Origin: Lachnospiraceae bacterium
Lineage (GTDB): Bacteria > Bacillota > Clostridia > Lachnospirales > Lachnospiraceae
Direction of reading: 5' to 3'
NCBI GenBank assembly: GCA_024692905.1
Contig: JAILLY010000076.1
Location: forward strand, 20,597 to 84,596
Length of the DNA stretch: 64,000 bases
The translations under genes and the position numbers were made by a program. The notes under the pieces were generated by a model, which was given only the letters and a program-made list of their open reading frames with translations, had not been told where the DNA came from and did not search any database. Position 1 is the first letter of the stretch; each line of letters opens with the position of its first letter. Positions 43,062-52,558 of the stretch are shown here, one piece after another.

Positions 43062-44605
43062 AGGCTCTTCACAAGATCATAGAACCGCAGCACGGGCTGC
43101 AGCATTGACAGGAGCAGGAACAGCACAACAACAGCCATTATGACGATCGCCACGGGCTCTCTGCGCGCCATCCTCTTTTCTGCGTCTCTCCTTGCCTCCT
43201 CCTCATAATACTCAGCTATATGCATGAGCATCTTGGGCGTGTCACCCATTTCCTCACCGACCGAGATCATCTGAAGGATCATGATCGGGAAAAAGTCAAA
43301 CACGCACAGTGCATTTGAAAGCGTGGAGCCTGCTGCCGAAGCGTTCGCCGCATCGAGCAGCCTGTATGTCAGAAAAGGATATTCGGTAAATGAATGGGCG
43401 GTAACGAACAGCGCATCCTTTGTCGCCACTCCCACCTCCAAAAGGGCATTCATGTAACGGGCAAACTTGGCATATACGTTCATCCGCTTATACGTACCGG
43501 CCGGCAGGGATCTTTCACCGAGCCTCGGGCCCAGGATATCGGCACTGCTTGCCTTACGCCATAGCAGTATTGCGGCAAGGATAAGCACGATCAGTATCGT
43601 GATGACCCACCATACGGCCCTGAACGAATCCGCAAGGGAAAGGAGAGCCCTGGACAAACCGGGAAGCTCCGTCCCCATCCCGCTGAACATATCGACAAAT
43701 CCGGGATATACCACAAGCATCATGATACACATGACGATAAGTGAGCATATGGTAACAAGGGCGGGATAAAATATGAAGCTGCGGTTCATTCCGCTTCTTT
43801 CAACCTCCCGCTCGAAAATATCTCCGAAACGCTTGAAAACAGTGGATACCATGTCATTCTTCTCGGCCGAGGATACGGCTATGGTAAATGCAAACGGGAA
43901 GCATGCGCAGTTACCCATGGCTGTCGAAAGATCCTCACCTGCCTTGATATCGTTATATATCCTTTCAAGAGCCGACTTCAGTTCCTCGTTCGGAGTCTGC
44001 TCGATCAGTATCCTTACGGTATCGACCACGCTCACACCGGATTCGTTTATCTTGGCGAACTGGACGCACATATCCCTGAGCTCGTTATACGGTATCGTTC
44101 CCCTGGCTTCGGCCCTCGAGATATCTATCTTCTCGTATTCGGCCTTCTCGGTCATAGTATAGGCATCGGTTATATTATAGCTCCGGTTACCGTCACCGGC
44201 GTTTTCATCCTTTTTCTGAACAGTCACCTCTGCGCTCTTGAGTTTAAGCTCCTCATCGGTGACTCTTGCGGAAGCAAACTCACTCCAGTCGCCCTTGGGC
44301 GGTTCGGTTATCGCTGCCTGCGTCTTTTCACTGCTCTTATGCGTGCTTTTCTTCTTACGCTTTCTTTTCTTCCCTTCGGTATGTTCCTTCTCCTTTTTAA
44401 CGATCATCTCGGAGGGTTCAAGGAACTCAAGGCTTCCGTCATCACGATCGCCCTTTGCGGGAAGGGGTCTTTCGGCGTTAACTGCCCCCATATTATCTTC
44501 GGGCATCACAAGCGGCAGGGGTACGTTATATCCCTGCTCGATAAAGTCTTCCGGCGACAGGCGCTGCCCTGCCGGCATTTCGTTGAATTCAAACTCGTTA
44601 TACAT
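43058..44605 (-). CDS. Type II secretion / type IV pilus inner-membrane F protein
   Basis: The 515-residue product has a Glu/Lys-rich cytoplasmic N-terminus of about 170 residues, including a Lys/Arg-rich KKRKRKKK stretch. Two T2SSF domains follow (about 175-300 and 395-500), with three membrane helices. PilC/GspF proteins sit at the base of pilus or pseudopilus machines. The gene is isolated: no assembly ATPase, peptidase or major pilin in the window. It lies 4 bases after the lysozyme gene and overlaps the pilin-like gene, so the three may be one operon. Confidence 0.88.
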   Translation of the reverse strand: MYNEFEFNEMPAGQRLSPEDFIEQGYNVPLPLVMPEDNMGAVNAERPLPAKGDRDDGSLEFLEPSEMIVKKEKEHTEGKKRKRKKKSTHKSSEKTQAAITEPPKGDWSEFASARVTDEELKLKSAEVTVQKKDENAGDGNRSYNITDAYTMTEKAEYEKIDISRAEARGTIPYNELRDMCVQFAKINESGVSVVDTVRILIEQTPNEELKSALERIYNDIKAGEDLSTAMGNCACFPFAFTIAVSSAEKNDMVSTVFKRFGDIFEREVERSGMNRSFIFYPALVTICSLIVMCIMMLVVYPGFVDMFSGMGTELPGLSRALLSLADSFRAVWWVITILIVLILAAILLWRKASSADILGPRLGERSLPAGTYKRMNVYAKFARYMNALLEVGVATKDALFVTAHSFTEYPFLTYRLLDAANASAAGSTLSNALCVFDFFPIMILQMISVGEEMGDTPKMLMHIAEYYEEEARRDAEKRMARREPVAIVIMAVVVLFLLLSMLQPVLRFYDLVKSL

Positions 44606-44609
44606 CCGG

Positions 44610-45734
44610 TTACTCTCCGCCTGCTGACGGCCCGCTTAAAGTACTGTTCCCGCTGACATCTGCCGCACCGTCCGAACTTAAGCTCCCGGTCCGGCCGGAA
44701 CTTACACTTACCGGCACACCGTTTACCGTCCCGCCCGAAACATAGGCTTCGCGCAGTGCCGGCACGAACGAGGCATAATCGACCATACTCACATCCAGAT
44801 CGACTTCCTCATTTATACCCTTGATCCTTCCCTTGGGGGTATACTGCCATATCGTAAAATCATATAAAAAATCGTTCTCTTCAAGATACTGGGCAGCCCA
44901 GATATCATAATCCTGGACGGCTTCATAATCAAGTTCGCGTCTTATCCAGTTCTCGGAAGCGTATATCATGGGATAATAACCGTCCGCCCTGACCCTCTCG
45001 CAGAATGCATTGCACATGCTGCTGCGAAGTTCCTCCTCTATTTCGGTCAGATTCGTACGGGCTCCCGAATCCGAAACATATTCGGTATCGATCGCCACCG
45101 GGTAGCTTATCTTATAATCCTTTATAAGATCCAGGGTAAACTCGGCTTCTTTCACAGCCTCTTCAACACTGACGGCCTGAGTGAAGAAATAAACCCCGAG
45201 CGGGATATCCCTGTCATTGCAGGCCTGAGCATATTCCCTGAACCTCTCATCCTCCTTAAGGGCTCCTTCGGTGTACCCTCGGAAACCGCACCTTAACATT
45301 ACGAACTCTATCCCTGATTCCTTGACCTGATCCCAGTCAACGTGCTCCTGATGGTAGGAAATATCGATCCCTATATGGGATATCGTGTTGCCCTCTTCGT
45401 CATGATAAGCCATGAACCCGTTATCATCGGTATAGAACCTTTCCGGATCATAGGAATTTATGGGGATCTGCCCCAGAACACGCTTCCTGTCCGGGAAGTA
45501 GAAATTAACGATCCTTGAGCCGACATCGTCGGAAACGATTATATTGGGCTTATTGACCGTGGCCGCATCGGAAGCGCCCTTCGTACCTGCTCCGCCCTGT
45601 GAGCGCATGCTGCCGATCATATATCCCACGACTATCCCGATCAGGAAGATGACTGCCGCAAGAGCGGCCAGCGTCGTATATAATTTGGTACGGTTGCTCA
45701 GATTTCTCACAATATTTAATTTTACATGATACAT
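44610..45734 (-). CDS. Membrane-anchored GH25 lysozyme-like hydrolase
   Basis: The 374-residue product has an N-terminal membrane anchor (about 15-37), a linker, and a glycoside hydrolase family 25 domain (about 115-315; GIDISYHQEHVDWDQVK, YFFTQAVS, IDTEY, WQYTPKGRI). Asp and Glu residues in these motifs are the family catalytic site. GH25 enzymes cut peptidoglycan between MurNAc and GlcNAc. The Ser/Gly-rich tail is probably flexible. It may remodel the wall for the machine encoded by the next two genes. Confidence 0.9.
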   Translation of the reverse strand: MYHVKLNIVRNLSNRTKLYTTLAALAAVIFLIGIVVGYMIGSMRSQGGAGTKGASDAATVNKPNIIVSDDVGSRIVNFYFPDRKRVLGQIPINSYDPERFYTDDNGFMAYHDEEGNTISHIGIDISYHQEHVDWDQVKESGIEFVMLRCGFRGYTEGALKEDERFREYAQACNDRDIPLGVYFFTQAVSVEEAVKEAEFTLDLIKDYKISYPVAIDTEYVSDSGARTNLTEIEEELRSSMCNAFCERVRADGYYPMIYASENWIRRELDYEAVQDYDIWAAQYLEENDFLYDFTIWQYTPKGRIKGINEEVDLDVSMVDYASFVPALREAYVSGGTVNGVPVSVSSGRTGSLSSDGAADVSGNSTLSGPSAGGE

Positions 45735-45761
45735 CTGCCTTTTTCAAGTTGACGTAAAGAA

Positions 45762-45784
45762 AGGAGATGCACTTGGCATCTCCT
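45762..45784 (-). terminator. Terminator after the cold-shock gene
   Basis: A 9-bp stem (AGGAGATGC / GCATCTCCT) with a 5-base loop. On the minus strand it is followed by TTTCTTT, so it would end transcripts from the cold-shock gene, whose 3' leader would be about 135 bases. Confidence 0.65.
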
Positions 45785-45919
45785 GACTTTAATCCCAGTT
45801 AATACGATTGCTACTTCCCCTAATACAAAACACCTTAATACAACATATCATTCATGTAAGATCATGTGCTGTCCTTAATTGATGTATATATAAAGAAAAG
45901 GCACAAGTAGTAACTCAGA

Positions 45920-46117
45920 TTATAACTTTGTTACGTTGGTTGCCTGAGGTCCCTTTTCACCCTGGACTACGTCAAACTCAACTGCAGCTCCTTCGTCAAG
46001 AGACTTGAAGCCTTCCATGTTAAGTCCTGAATAGTGAACGAATACGTCCTGACCCTGCTCGTCAGAGATAAAACCGTATCCCTTCTGGTTATTGAACCAC
46101 TTTACCGTACCCTTCAT
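45920..46117 (-). CDS. Cold-shock protein (CspA family)
   Basis: The 65-residue product, started at the ATG at 46117 behind GGAGGT, is a full cold-shock domain. It has [11 protein letters not shown] and DVFVHYS, the RNP1 and RNP2 motifs that bind single-stranded RNA. Such proteins act as RNA chaperones. The gene has its own promoter, a leader of about 45 bases and a terminator, so it is monocistronic. Confidence 0.97.
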   Translation of the reverse strand: MKGTVKWFNNQKGYGFISDEQGQDVFVHYSGLNMEGFKSLDEGAAVEFDVVQGEKGPQATNVTKL

Positions 46118-46168
46118 TGTAGTACCTCCAAATAGAAAATATTGATAGATGAACATAACATCGATAGA

Positions 46169-46197
46169 ATGATATCACATTTAAACGGTCTTGTAAA
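46169..46197 (-). promoter_or_regulatory. Promoter of the cold-shock gene
   Basis: On the minus strand TTTACA (46192-46197), 17 bases, then TATCAT (46169-46174), about 50 bases before the ATG. Confidence 0.65.
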
Positions 46198-46225
46198 CAT
46201 GGAAATTCAACGACCGAAGCCGCGA

Positions 46226-47374
46226 TCAGGTAGGCTTAGCACCAGACGGAGGCATCTTTGACATCGCCTGTACGGTGGCCAGCTGCTGACGGTGCTGCAT
46301 CTCAAGCATCTCAAGCTGTTTGGACATCTCATAAATATCCATATGCGCCCTCTGAAAAGCCGAAACAACGGTCGGATCGAACTGCAGTCCGGCGGCCTGG
46401 GTTATGATATTATATGCCTGCTCGTGAGTCTTGGCCTGCCTGTATGATCTCGTGGATACAAGCGCATCATAGGTATCGGCCACCGAGAGGATCCTGGCAA
46501 GTATCGGTATATTTGCACCCATGAGCCTGTCAGGGTAACCGGTCCCGTCATATCTCTCATGATGATGACGTGCCATCTGGTAGGTATAATTTAAGAACTT
46601 GCTGTTAGGTATCAGATAAGAGTAATTCTGGATAGCATTTGCGGCAAGCGTCGTATGCTTCTTCATCGTCTCAAACTCCTCATCCGTATACTTCCCCACC
46701 TTCTGAAGGATCGAATCGGGAATACCGATCTTACCCATATCATGAAGCTGCGAAGACAGTATGATCAGTTCAAAGTCGGCGGGATCTATGCCGTAATTTA
46801 TCCCGGACATCAGCATCTCCCTTAAGATAAGTCCCATATATCTCGAAACCGCGAGCGAACTCATACCCGCATAGGTATCCTTGACCTTGATAAGATCCGT
46901 GATCACACCGATGATGAAATATTCAAGCTTGAGCGTATTCTGATCCGAGGAAGCGAGTGACTGTTTAAGCTGGCCGAGATAGGTTCCTATCTGCTTCCTG
47001 CTCTCAAGGAGTTCGGCCTGCATATCTACACGCCTTTTAAGTATCTGTGTATTAATGGGCTTCTTGACATAATCGGCGGCGCCGATCCTGTATGCTTCAA
47101 GCTCCGTGGAAATATCCTTATCACCTGAGATGATGATAACCTTGATCTCCTTGGTCTTCTCCTGAGTCATAAGCCTCGTCAGCACTTCCATGCCGCTCAA
47201 GCCCTGGAACATGATATCCATTATCATGATATCGGGCATTATATTGGCCTTGTTGAGCCTCGTAAGGGCCTGCTTGGGGTTATTCATAACGATAACGTTA
47301 TAATCCTTTTCAAACGCCTTCTGCAGCATGACAAGTTCTATTTCGTTGCTTTCAAGTATCATCAAAGAGTACAT
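46226..47374 (-). CDS. Response regulator with HD-GYP domain
   Basis: The 382-residue product has a receiver domain (1-125) with phosphoacceptor Asp in DIMIMDIMF and Lys in VKKP, and an HD-GYP domain (about 155-345) with HDMGKIGIP and HHERYDGTGYP. HD-GYP enzymes degrade cyclic di-GMP or related dinucleotides. The ATG at 47374 is 7 bases from a GGAGG, overlapping the HisA gene by 13 bases. No histidine kinase is nearby. Confidence 0.94.
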   Translation of the reverse strand: MYSLMILESNEIELVMLQKAFEKDYNVIVMNNPKQALTRLNKANIMPDIMIMDIMFQGLSGMEVLTRLMTQEKTKEIKVIIISGDKDISTELEAYRIGAADYVKKPINTQILKRRVDMQAELLESRKQIGTYLGQLKQSLASSDQNTLKLEYFIIGVITDLIKVKDTYAGMSSLAVSRYMGLILREMLMSGINYGIDPADFELIILSSQLHDMGKIGIPDSILQKVGKYTDEEFETMKKHTTLAANAIQNYSYLIPNSKFLNYTYQMARHHHERYDGTGYPDRLMGANIPILARILSVADTYDALVSTRSYRQAKTHEQAYNIITQAAGLQFDPTVVSAFQRAHMDIYEMSKQLEMLEMQHRQQLATVQAMSKMPPSGAKPT

Positions 47375-48132
47375 TCAATAACCTCCGCCAGTTCAAGGCT
47401 TCCGCCAAACAGTGCCAAAGCACTTCCCACAGTCACATCAATGTGTCCGCCTCCCAGTTCCCTGATAAGCCTTATATCATCAAGGGATGAGATACCTCCC
47501 GCATAGGTTACCTTATACGGTATCCGGGAAAGGATCCCGATAACATTTTCATCGATCCCGGCCTTCTTCCCCTCTACATCCACGGCATGAACGAGGAATT
47601 CATCACAGTATCCGGCAAACTTATCAAACAGCTCCCTGTCAAGCTTATGTCCGGTAAATCTTGTCCACCGGTCCGTCACTATATAATATCCGTCGTCGCG
47701 CTTCCTGCTGCTTAGGTCAAGGACTATATGTTCCTTTCCGACCGCCGCTTCAAGCTCTGACAGCCTGTCCATATCGATACGGCCATCCCTGAACACATAC
47801 GAAGTCACTATAACATGTGATGCGCCAGCTTCGATGAATGAGGCGGCATTTCCGGCATTTATGCCTCCGCCTGCCTGAAGCCCTCCCGGCCAGGCCTTAA
47901 GAGCGCTTACAGCTTCGGACCTCGTTGCTTCATATCCGGGGCTTCCCGCCGCATCAAGCATTGCTATATGCCCGCCGTAAAGAGAATTTCTGCGATATAT
48001 ATCGGCATAATATGCGGCACCTTTATCCGAAACGAAGTTTTCCTTCGTCCCCTTACCGTCATCGGTCAGGCTTCCGCCCACTATCTGCTTAACCCTGCCG
48101 TTATGTATGTCTATACATGGCCTGAATCTCAT
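47362..48132 (-). CDS. Eukaryotic-type HisA (ProFAR isomerase)
   Basis: The 256-residue product is a (beta/alpha)8 isomerase of histidine synthesis. Its sequence follows the fungal/plant HIS6 type rather than ordinary bacterial HisA: CIDIHNGRVKQIVGGSL at the start, ENFVS, GGGIN, VIVTS, DLSSRK, FLVHAVDVEG, VTYAGG and VGSALALFGG. It converts ProFAR to PRFAR. It is not in a his operon; it lies between dapB and an HD-GYP regulator. This type (TIGR02129) is known in some bacteria, so it is unusual but not unique. Other his genes must be elsewhere. Confidence 0.92.
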   Translation of the reverse strand: MRFRPCIDIHNGRVKQIVGGSLTDDGKGTKENFVSDKGAAYYADIYRRNSLYGGHIAMLDAAGSPGYEATRSEAVSALKAWPGGLQAGGGINAGNAASFIEAGASHVIVTSYVFRDGRIDMDRLSELEAAVGKEHIVLDLSSRKRDDGYYIVTDRWTRFTGHKLDRELFDKFAGYCDEFLVHAVDVEGKKAGIDENVIGILSRIPYKVTYAGGISSLDDIRLIRELGGGHIDVTVGSALALFGGSLELAEVIECTL

Positions 48133-48180
48133 CAGGGTGCTCCTTATTTCTCATAAGCTTTGATCGGGTGACCTTTATAC

Positions 48181-48221
48181 CATGATCCCCTCACCAAAAC
48201 ATATATGATGAGGGGATCATG
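48181..48221. repeat. 13-bp perfect inverted repeat between dapB and hisA
   Basis: Arms CATGATCCCCTCA (48181-48193) and TGAGGGGATCATG (48209-48221) enclose a 15-base AT-rich loop. Neither strand has a run of T after it, so it is not a classical terminator. It could be an mRNA stabiliser or an operator. Confidence 0.7.
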
Positions 48222-48236
48222 ATCAAAAAACATATA

Positions 48237-48992
48237 TCAACGTATCACGTCAGCCATGACATAATGTCCTGCGCCTTTACCTTTAAGGTACTTCGCAGCC
48301 TGCACGGCTCCCTTGGCAAACACGGCCCTTGAATATGCACGGTGTGAAAAGGTAACGACTTCATCCTGACCCGCAAATATAACGTCATGATCACCGACTA
48401 TCGTTCCTCCGCGGACCGCAGATATCCCGAGTTCCTTTTCGCCCCTCTTCTGTCTTACCTGACTCCGGTCATATACGTATTCGTATTCGTTATTCCTTGC
48501 TTCATTGATCGAATCCGCAAGCGCAAGCGCCGTTCCGCTCGGAGAATCAACCTTTGTCCTGTGGTGCTTCTCGACTATCTCGATATCAAATCCGGCATCC
48601 GCAAGGATATTTGCCGCCTCGGCTACAAGCTTTAAAAGAACGTTTACCCCGAGGGACATATTTGCCGATTTAAGTATCGCGACTCTTCCGCTGCATTCCT
48701 CAAGATGTTTGATCTGATCGTCGCTTAAACCCGTAGTGCACTCTACACAGGGAACATTATGTTCCACACACCAGTCGAGCAGATGGTCCACCGCAGCAGC
48801 CGCTCCGAAATCGATCACAACATCCGCACTTATATCACAGTCATCTATCGAGGCATACACCGGGTAACCGGCAAGCTGCCCTCCGGCAACATCTACACCG
48901 GCAACGATCTGTGCATCTTTATCATCGGCCACGATATCCGTTATCATCCGGCCCATCCGGCCGTTACAGCCGTGTAATATTATGTCAACCAT
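48237..48992 (-). CDS. dapB: 4-hydroxy-tetrahydrodipicolinate reductase
   Basis: The 251-residue product has the NAD(P)-binding HGCNGRMGR motif near residue 8 and the catalytic EKHHRTKVDSPSGTAL motif near residue 145. It reduces the product of DapA in lysine and diaminopimelate synthesis. Its ATG follows the dapA TGA with a 1-base gap. The pathway makes DAP for peptidoglycan, consistent with the upstream PBP gene. Confidence 0.97.
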   Translation of the reverse strand: MVDIILHGCNGRMGRMITDIVADDKDAQIVAGVDVAGGQLAGYPVYASIDDCDISADVVIDFGAAAAVDHLLDWCVEHNVPCVECTTGLSDDQIKHLEECSGRVAILKSANMSLGVNVLLKLVAEAANILADAGFDIEIVEKHHRTKVDSPSGTALALADSINEARNNEYEYVYDRSQVRQKRGEKELGISAVRGGTIVGDHDVIFAGQDEVVTFSHRAYSRAVFAKGAVQAAKYLKGKGAGHYVMADVIR

Positions 48993-48993
48993 A

Positions 48994-49878
48994 TCAGAGT
49001 ACCCCGAATTCCTTCATGACTTTCTCAAGCTTTGCTGCATTTTCAGGCTCCATTTCCGAAAGCGGACGGCGGAGTATACCTCGGTCCCTGCCCTGAAGCT
49101 GCACGCCCTTCTTGACGGGTATCGGATTGACCTCACTAAAGAGCGCATTGCAAAGCGGAAGTGCCTTAAGCTGGAGTTCCAGGCTCTTCTTAACATCTCC
49201 TTCATGGAATGATGCAACTATATCATGTGCCTGTCTCGGCGCAACATTCGAAAGAACGGATATGACGCCGAGTCCTCCGAGCGAAAGTATCGGAACGATC
49301 TGGTCATCATTGCCCGAATACAGATCGATGGCCCCGTCGGCAAGCTGCATGAGCTTCGCTATCTGGGACATATTTCCGCTCGCTTCCTTGATCGCGACGA
49401 TATTCTTAACATTCTTTGCAAGATAAGCCGCAGTTTCGGGCTGGATATTACAGCCTGTACGGCTCGGTACATTATAAAGGATTATGGGAAGCTTCACGCT
49501 GTCTGCAACCATGGTGAAATGCTCTATCAGTCCCTTCTGGGTAGCCTTGTTGTAATAAGGCGTTACGACAAGAAGAGCATCGACGCCGAACTTCTCGGCT
49601 TCGGTCGACAGATATATCGCCGTCTCCGTGCAGTTGGAACCGGTTCCCGCAATGACGGGTATACGCTTGTTAACCACCTCAGCGCAGAACTTTATGCAGT
49701 CAAGATGCTCCTCATGCGAAAGACATGAGGCCTCTCCGGTCGTCCCGCATACGATGATCGCGTCAGTACCGTTTGCGATCTGGTATTCGATCTGCTCCCT
49801 GAACAGATCGTAATCAACATCTCCGTTCTCTTTAAATGGTGTTGTGATCGCAACACCGGCTCCTTTGAAAATAGCCAT
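48994..49878 (-). CDS. dapA: 4-hydroxy-tetrahydrodipicolinate synthase
   Basis: The 294-residue product starts at the ATG at 49878, behind AAGGAGGAAGGTC; a longer frame upstream lacks support. It has TTPFKENGDVD, GTTGEA, the Tyr in YYNKATQKG, YNVPSRTG and the Schiff-base Lys in VAIKEASGN. It condenses pyruvate and aspartate semialdehyde. It follows the PBP gene by 46 bases. Confidence 0.97.
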   Translation of the reverse strand: MAIFKGAGVAITTPFKENGDVDYDLFREQIEYQIANGTDAIIVCGTTGEASCLSHEEHLDCIKFCAEVVNKRIPVIAGTGSNCTETAIYLSTEAEKFGVDALLVVTPYYNKATQKGLIEHFTMVADSVKLPIILYNVPSRTGCNIQPETAAYLAKNVKNIVAIKEASGNMSQIAKLMQLADGAIDLYSGNDDQIVPILSLGGLGVISVLSNVAPRQAHDIVASFHEGDVKKSLELQLKALPLCNALFSEVNPIPVKKGVQLQGRDRGILRRPLSEMEPENAAKLEKVMKEFGVL

Positions 49879-49924
49879 GACCTTCCTCCTTAAATCATTT
49901 GATCTGATATCTTTATTCAAACAT

Positions 49925-52558
49925 TTACTGTGCCGGCGGAACTTCCGGAACGGCCGGCGCCTCAGGTTGTGCCGCTCCCGCAGCTGCCGCAGCAGCCGCT
50001 GCCGCTGCCGCCTCAGGATCTGCAAGTGCCGCAGCGTTGAGCGGATTGCTCGCATCAAACAAAGGCATTCCGTTCAGATAACTGTGTATACAGAAAGGCA
50101 TTGAAGCATTCTGGTTCCCGTCCGGTGCAACCGTTATTACACCCGGTATTCCGTAAGGACATGAATCCGCTGCACGAAGTCCCGTCATCGCACATACCTT
50201 ACCAAGTATATGGCAGTCACAGGATTCCTTTGGAAGCTTGGCCTCATCGAAATATTCCGTTACGGCGCTTCCGTCAGCAGAACACAGCCCCGGAACAGCG
50301 AGCTTGCCTGATTTACGGCAAATGGTAGCCGTTACCACGCCTTCAGGCTTTACGAAATCCTTGTATTCGAGATCTTCGTGGAGCCTGCCCATTATAGACT
50401 TCCACAAAAGCTTGGATGTACTTGTTTCATTACCTACCATATGAACGTTGTTATCGTATCCGGACCAGGTAGCACAGGTATAGTACGGAGTGAATCCGGC
50501 AAACCATACGTCAACGTTGCTTGACGTGGTACCGGTCTTACCCGCGATCGCCATATTTCCGAAATTGACCTTGGTACCGGTTCCCTTGGTAACAACGTCT
50601 TCCATAGCCGATGTAAGCAGCCATGCCGTAGTATCCCTGAGCACCTGACGGCTCTTTGGCGTATTATCTATCAGCACGTTGCCGTCGTGATCTATGATCT
50701 TTGTATAGAATGAAGGGCGGTTGTAAACTCCCTTGTTCGCGATCGTAGCGTAGGCGGCGGTAAGCTCTAAGTTGGTAACACCGTCCGTAACGCCTCCGAG
50801 CGCAAGCGCCTGGGTTATATCCGAAGAAACGCTTCCGTCCGCCTCGGTCCTTCTGCTTACAAGGGTCGTGAAACCAAAGTTAAGCAGATAATCGTAACCA
50901 AGCTGCGGTGTTATATCGGTGAGCGTCTTGACCGTAACTATATTGAGTGACTGTTCTATTCCCTTCCTTAACGTCTGAACGCCCCTGTAGCCCTTATACC
51001 AGTTCTTGACCGGACGGCCGTTTGAGTAATTATACGGTTCGTCAACCTGTGTCGAAGCGAGTGTAAAGCCTGCGCTGTCAAGTGCCGGAGCATATGCCGC
51101 AAGTACCTTAAAGCAGGATCCCGGCTGACGTTTCGTATCAGTCGCGCGGTTAAGAGTCAGGCTGGCCGTCTTGTCACCGCGTCCGCCGACTATTGCCTTT
51201 ACCTCACCGGTATACTGGTCCATGATGACGACAGATGCCTGCGGCTGAGGCGTAAGGGATATGTTCTCGGCAATGAACTTGTATCCCGGCTTCTGCATTG
51301 CAGCCTTGTACTCGTCTATCTTCTCCTGGGCCTCTTCCTGGGAATTGAAGATGCTGTTGAACTTCTTGTTCTCCTGCTTGAAATAAGCTTCAAACTGCTG
51401 GGTCGAGAAATTCACCCTCTCCCCGTCTGCATCTTCAAAGGTCAGTTCGTACGCAAGATACCACCTTACGTCCTTCGGGAAATTCTCTTCATTCCTGAAT
51501 TCCTCATCGCATATCCTCTGGATGGCGGGATCCTGGGTCGTGAAGATGCTCAAGCCTCCGCTGTACAGGGCGTTATAAGCCTGAGTATAGGAATATCCCT
51601 TTATCTCCTGAAGGTCGGTTATGACCTGTTCCGTCAGTTCATCGACAAAATATGTATAGATCGATTCCTTCTCGACCGTTTCATCTACTATCTTGATCCT
51701 TGAATATACATCATCTTCGATGGCATCGTCATATTCTTCCGGAGTTATGTAACCCTGATCGCGCATCTTCCTTAAGACTTCCGCACGTCTTTCCTTATTA
51801 TTCTCAGGATGCGATATGGGATTCCACTTCGTGGGATTCTGCGTGATCGCGGCAATGACCGCCGATTCGGATATGGTCAGCTCCGAAGCCGGCTTACCGA
51901 AGTATCTGTTGGATGCCGCCTGAACACCGAGCGTACCCTGTCCTAAGTTGATCGTGTTAAGATAATTCTCAAGGATCACGTCCTTATCCATCATCTTCTC
52001 AAGCTGGACCGCGCAGTACTGCTCCTGGAACTTTCGCCTGAACTTCTCTATCTTGCTCGATTCCGACGTCCATGAGGTAAACACGTTATTCTTAAGAAGC
52101 TGCTGGGTTATGGTAGATGCACCCTGCGATAAGTCGCCCGAAGTAAGGGCCTTCACGCCGGCACGCATTATACCCTTTATATCGATACCGTTATGCGTCC
52201 TGAAACGTTCATCCTCTATAGCGATAAACGCATTCTGCAGGTGATCCGGTATCTTATCTATCGTGACATATATCCTGTTCGAATTCTCGGCAATGAGCTT
52301 CGTTATCTTATTTCCCTTGGCATCATATACAGTAGTGGAATAACCGGCAGGCGAAACATCAATGTCGGAAACATCCGGGGCCGTATCGATAACGCCCATA
52401 AAAAGGCCGACCGCGGCACATAATCCTGCTGCCCCGGCGCATGCTGCGCCAAGCACGACTATCTTAAATAGCAGCGTACCGAAGAAATTACCGAATTTCG
52501 GGACCGGCGATGTGATGGCTTTACGCCTTTTTCTTGCACCATGTCTTCCGTAGTTCAA
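49925..52558 (-). CDS. Class A penicillin-binding protein (PBP1A type)
   Basis: Start chosen at the TTG at 52558, 6 bases after GGGGAGG, giving 877 residues. A basic cytoplasmic tail and one membrane helix (about 30-55) precede the GT51 glycosyltransferase domain (EDERFRTHNGID, GASTITQQLLKN) and the transpeptidase domain (QPGSCFKV with the Ser-x-x-Lys, SLN, KTGTT). A Cys-rich segment and an Ala/Pro-rich tail, with a run of 11 Ala, end the protein. It polymerises and cross-links peptidoglycan outside the membrane. Its own promoter lies upstream, and dapA and dapB follow. Confidence 0.95.
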   Translation of the reverse strand: MNYGRHGARKRRKAITSPVPKFGNFFGTLLFKIVVLGAACAGAAGLCAAVGLFMGVIDTAPDVSDIDVSPAGYSTTVYDAKGNKITKLIAENSNRIYVTIDKIPDHLQNAFIAIEDERFRTHNGIDIKGIMRAGVKALTSGDLSQGASTITQQLLKNNVFTSWTSESSKIEKFRRKFQEQYCAVQLEKMMDKDVILENYLNTINLGQGTLGVQAASNRYFGKPASELTISESAVIAAITQNPTKWNPISHPENNKERRAEVLRKMRDQGYITPEEYDDAIEDDVYSRIKIVDETVEKESIYTYFVDELTEQVITDLQEIKGYSYTQAYNALYSGGLSIFTTQDPAIQRICDEEFRNEENFPKDVRWYLAYELTFEDADGERVNFSTQQFEAYFKQENKKFNSIFNSQEEAQEKIDEYKAAMQKPGYKFIAENISLTPQPQASVVIMDQYTGEVKAIVGGRGDKTASLTLNRATDTKRQPGSCFKVLAAYAPALDSAGFTLASTQVDEPYNYSNGRPVKNWYKGYRGVQTLRKGIEQSLNIVTVKTLTDITPQLGYDYLLNFGFTTLVSRRTEADGSVSSDITQALALGGVTDGVTNLELTAAYATIANKGVYNRPSFYTKIIDHDGNVLIDNTPKSRQVLRDTTAWLLTSAMEDVVTKGTGTKVNFGNMAIAGKTGTTSSNVDVWFAGFTPYYTCATWSGYDNNVHMVGNETSTSKLLWKSIMGRLHEDLEYKDFVKPEGVVTATICRKSGKLAVPGLCSADGSAVTEYFDEAKLPKESCDCHILGKVCAMTGLRAADSCPYGIPGVITVAPDGNQNASMPFCIHSYLNGMPLFDASNPLNAAALADPEAAAAAAAAAAAGAAQPEAPAVPEVPPAQ

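Noticed and set aside
43058..44605. A competence com operon
   Set aside because: No ComGA ATPase or ComGC pilin is next to it; only the F-type protein and one pilin-like gene are present.
48181..48221. Intrinsic terminator between dapB and hisA
   Set aside because: The hairpin is strong but no T-run follows it on either strand, so I list it only as an inverted repeat.
49925..50060. Possible frameshift at the alanine-rich end of the PBP
   Set aside because: Ala/Pro-rich disordered tails are common in Firmicute PBPs, and the frame remains open to a normal stop.
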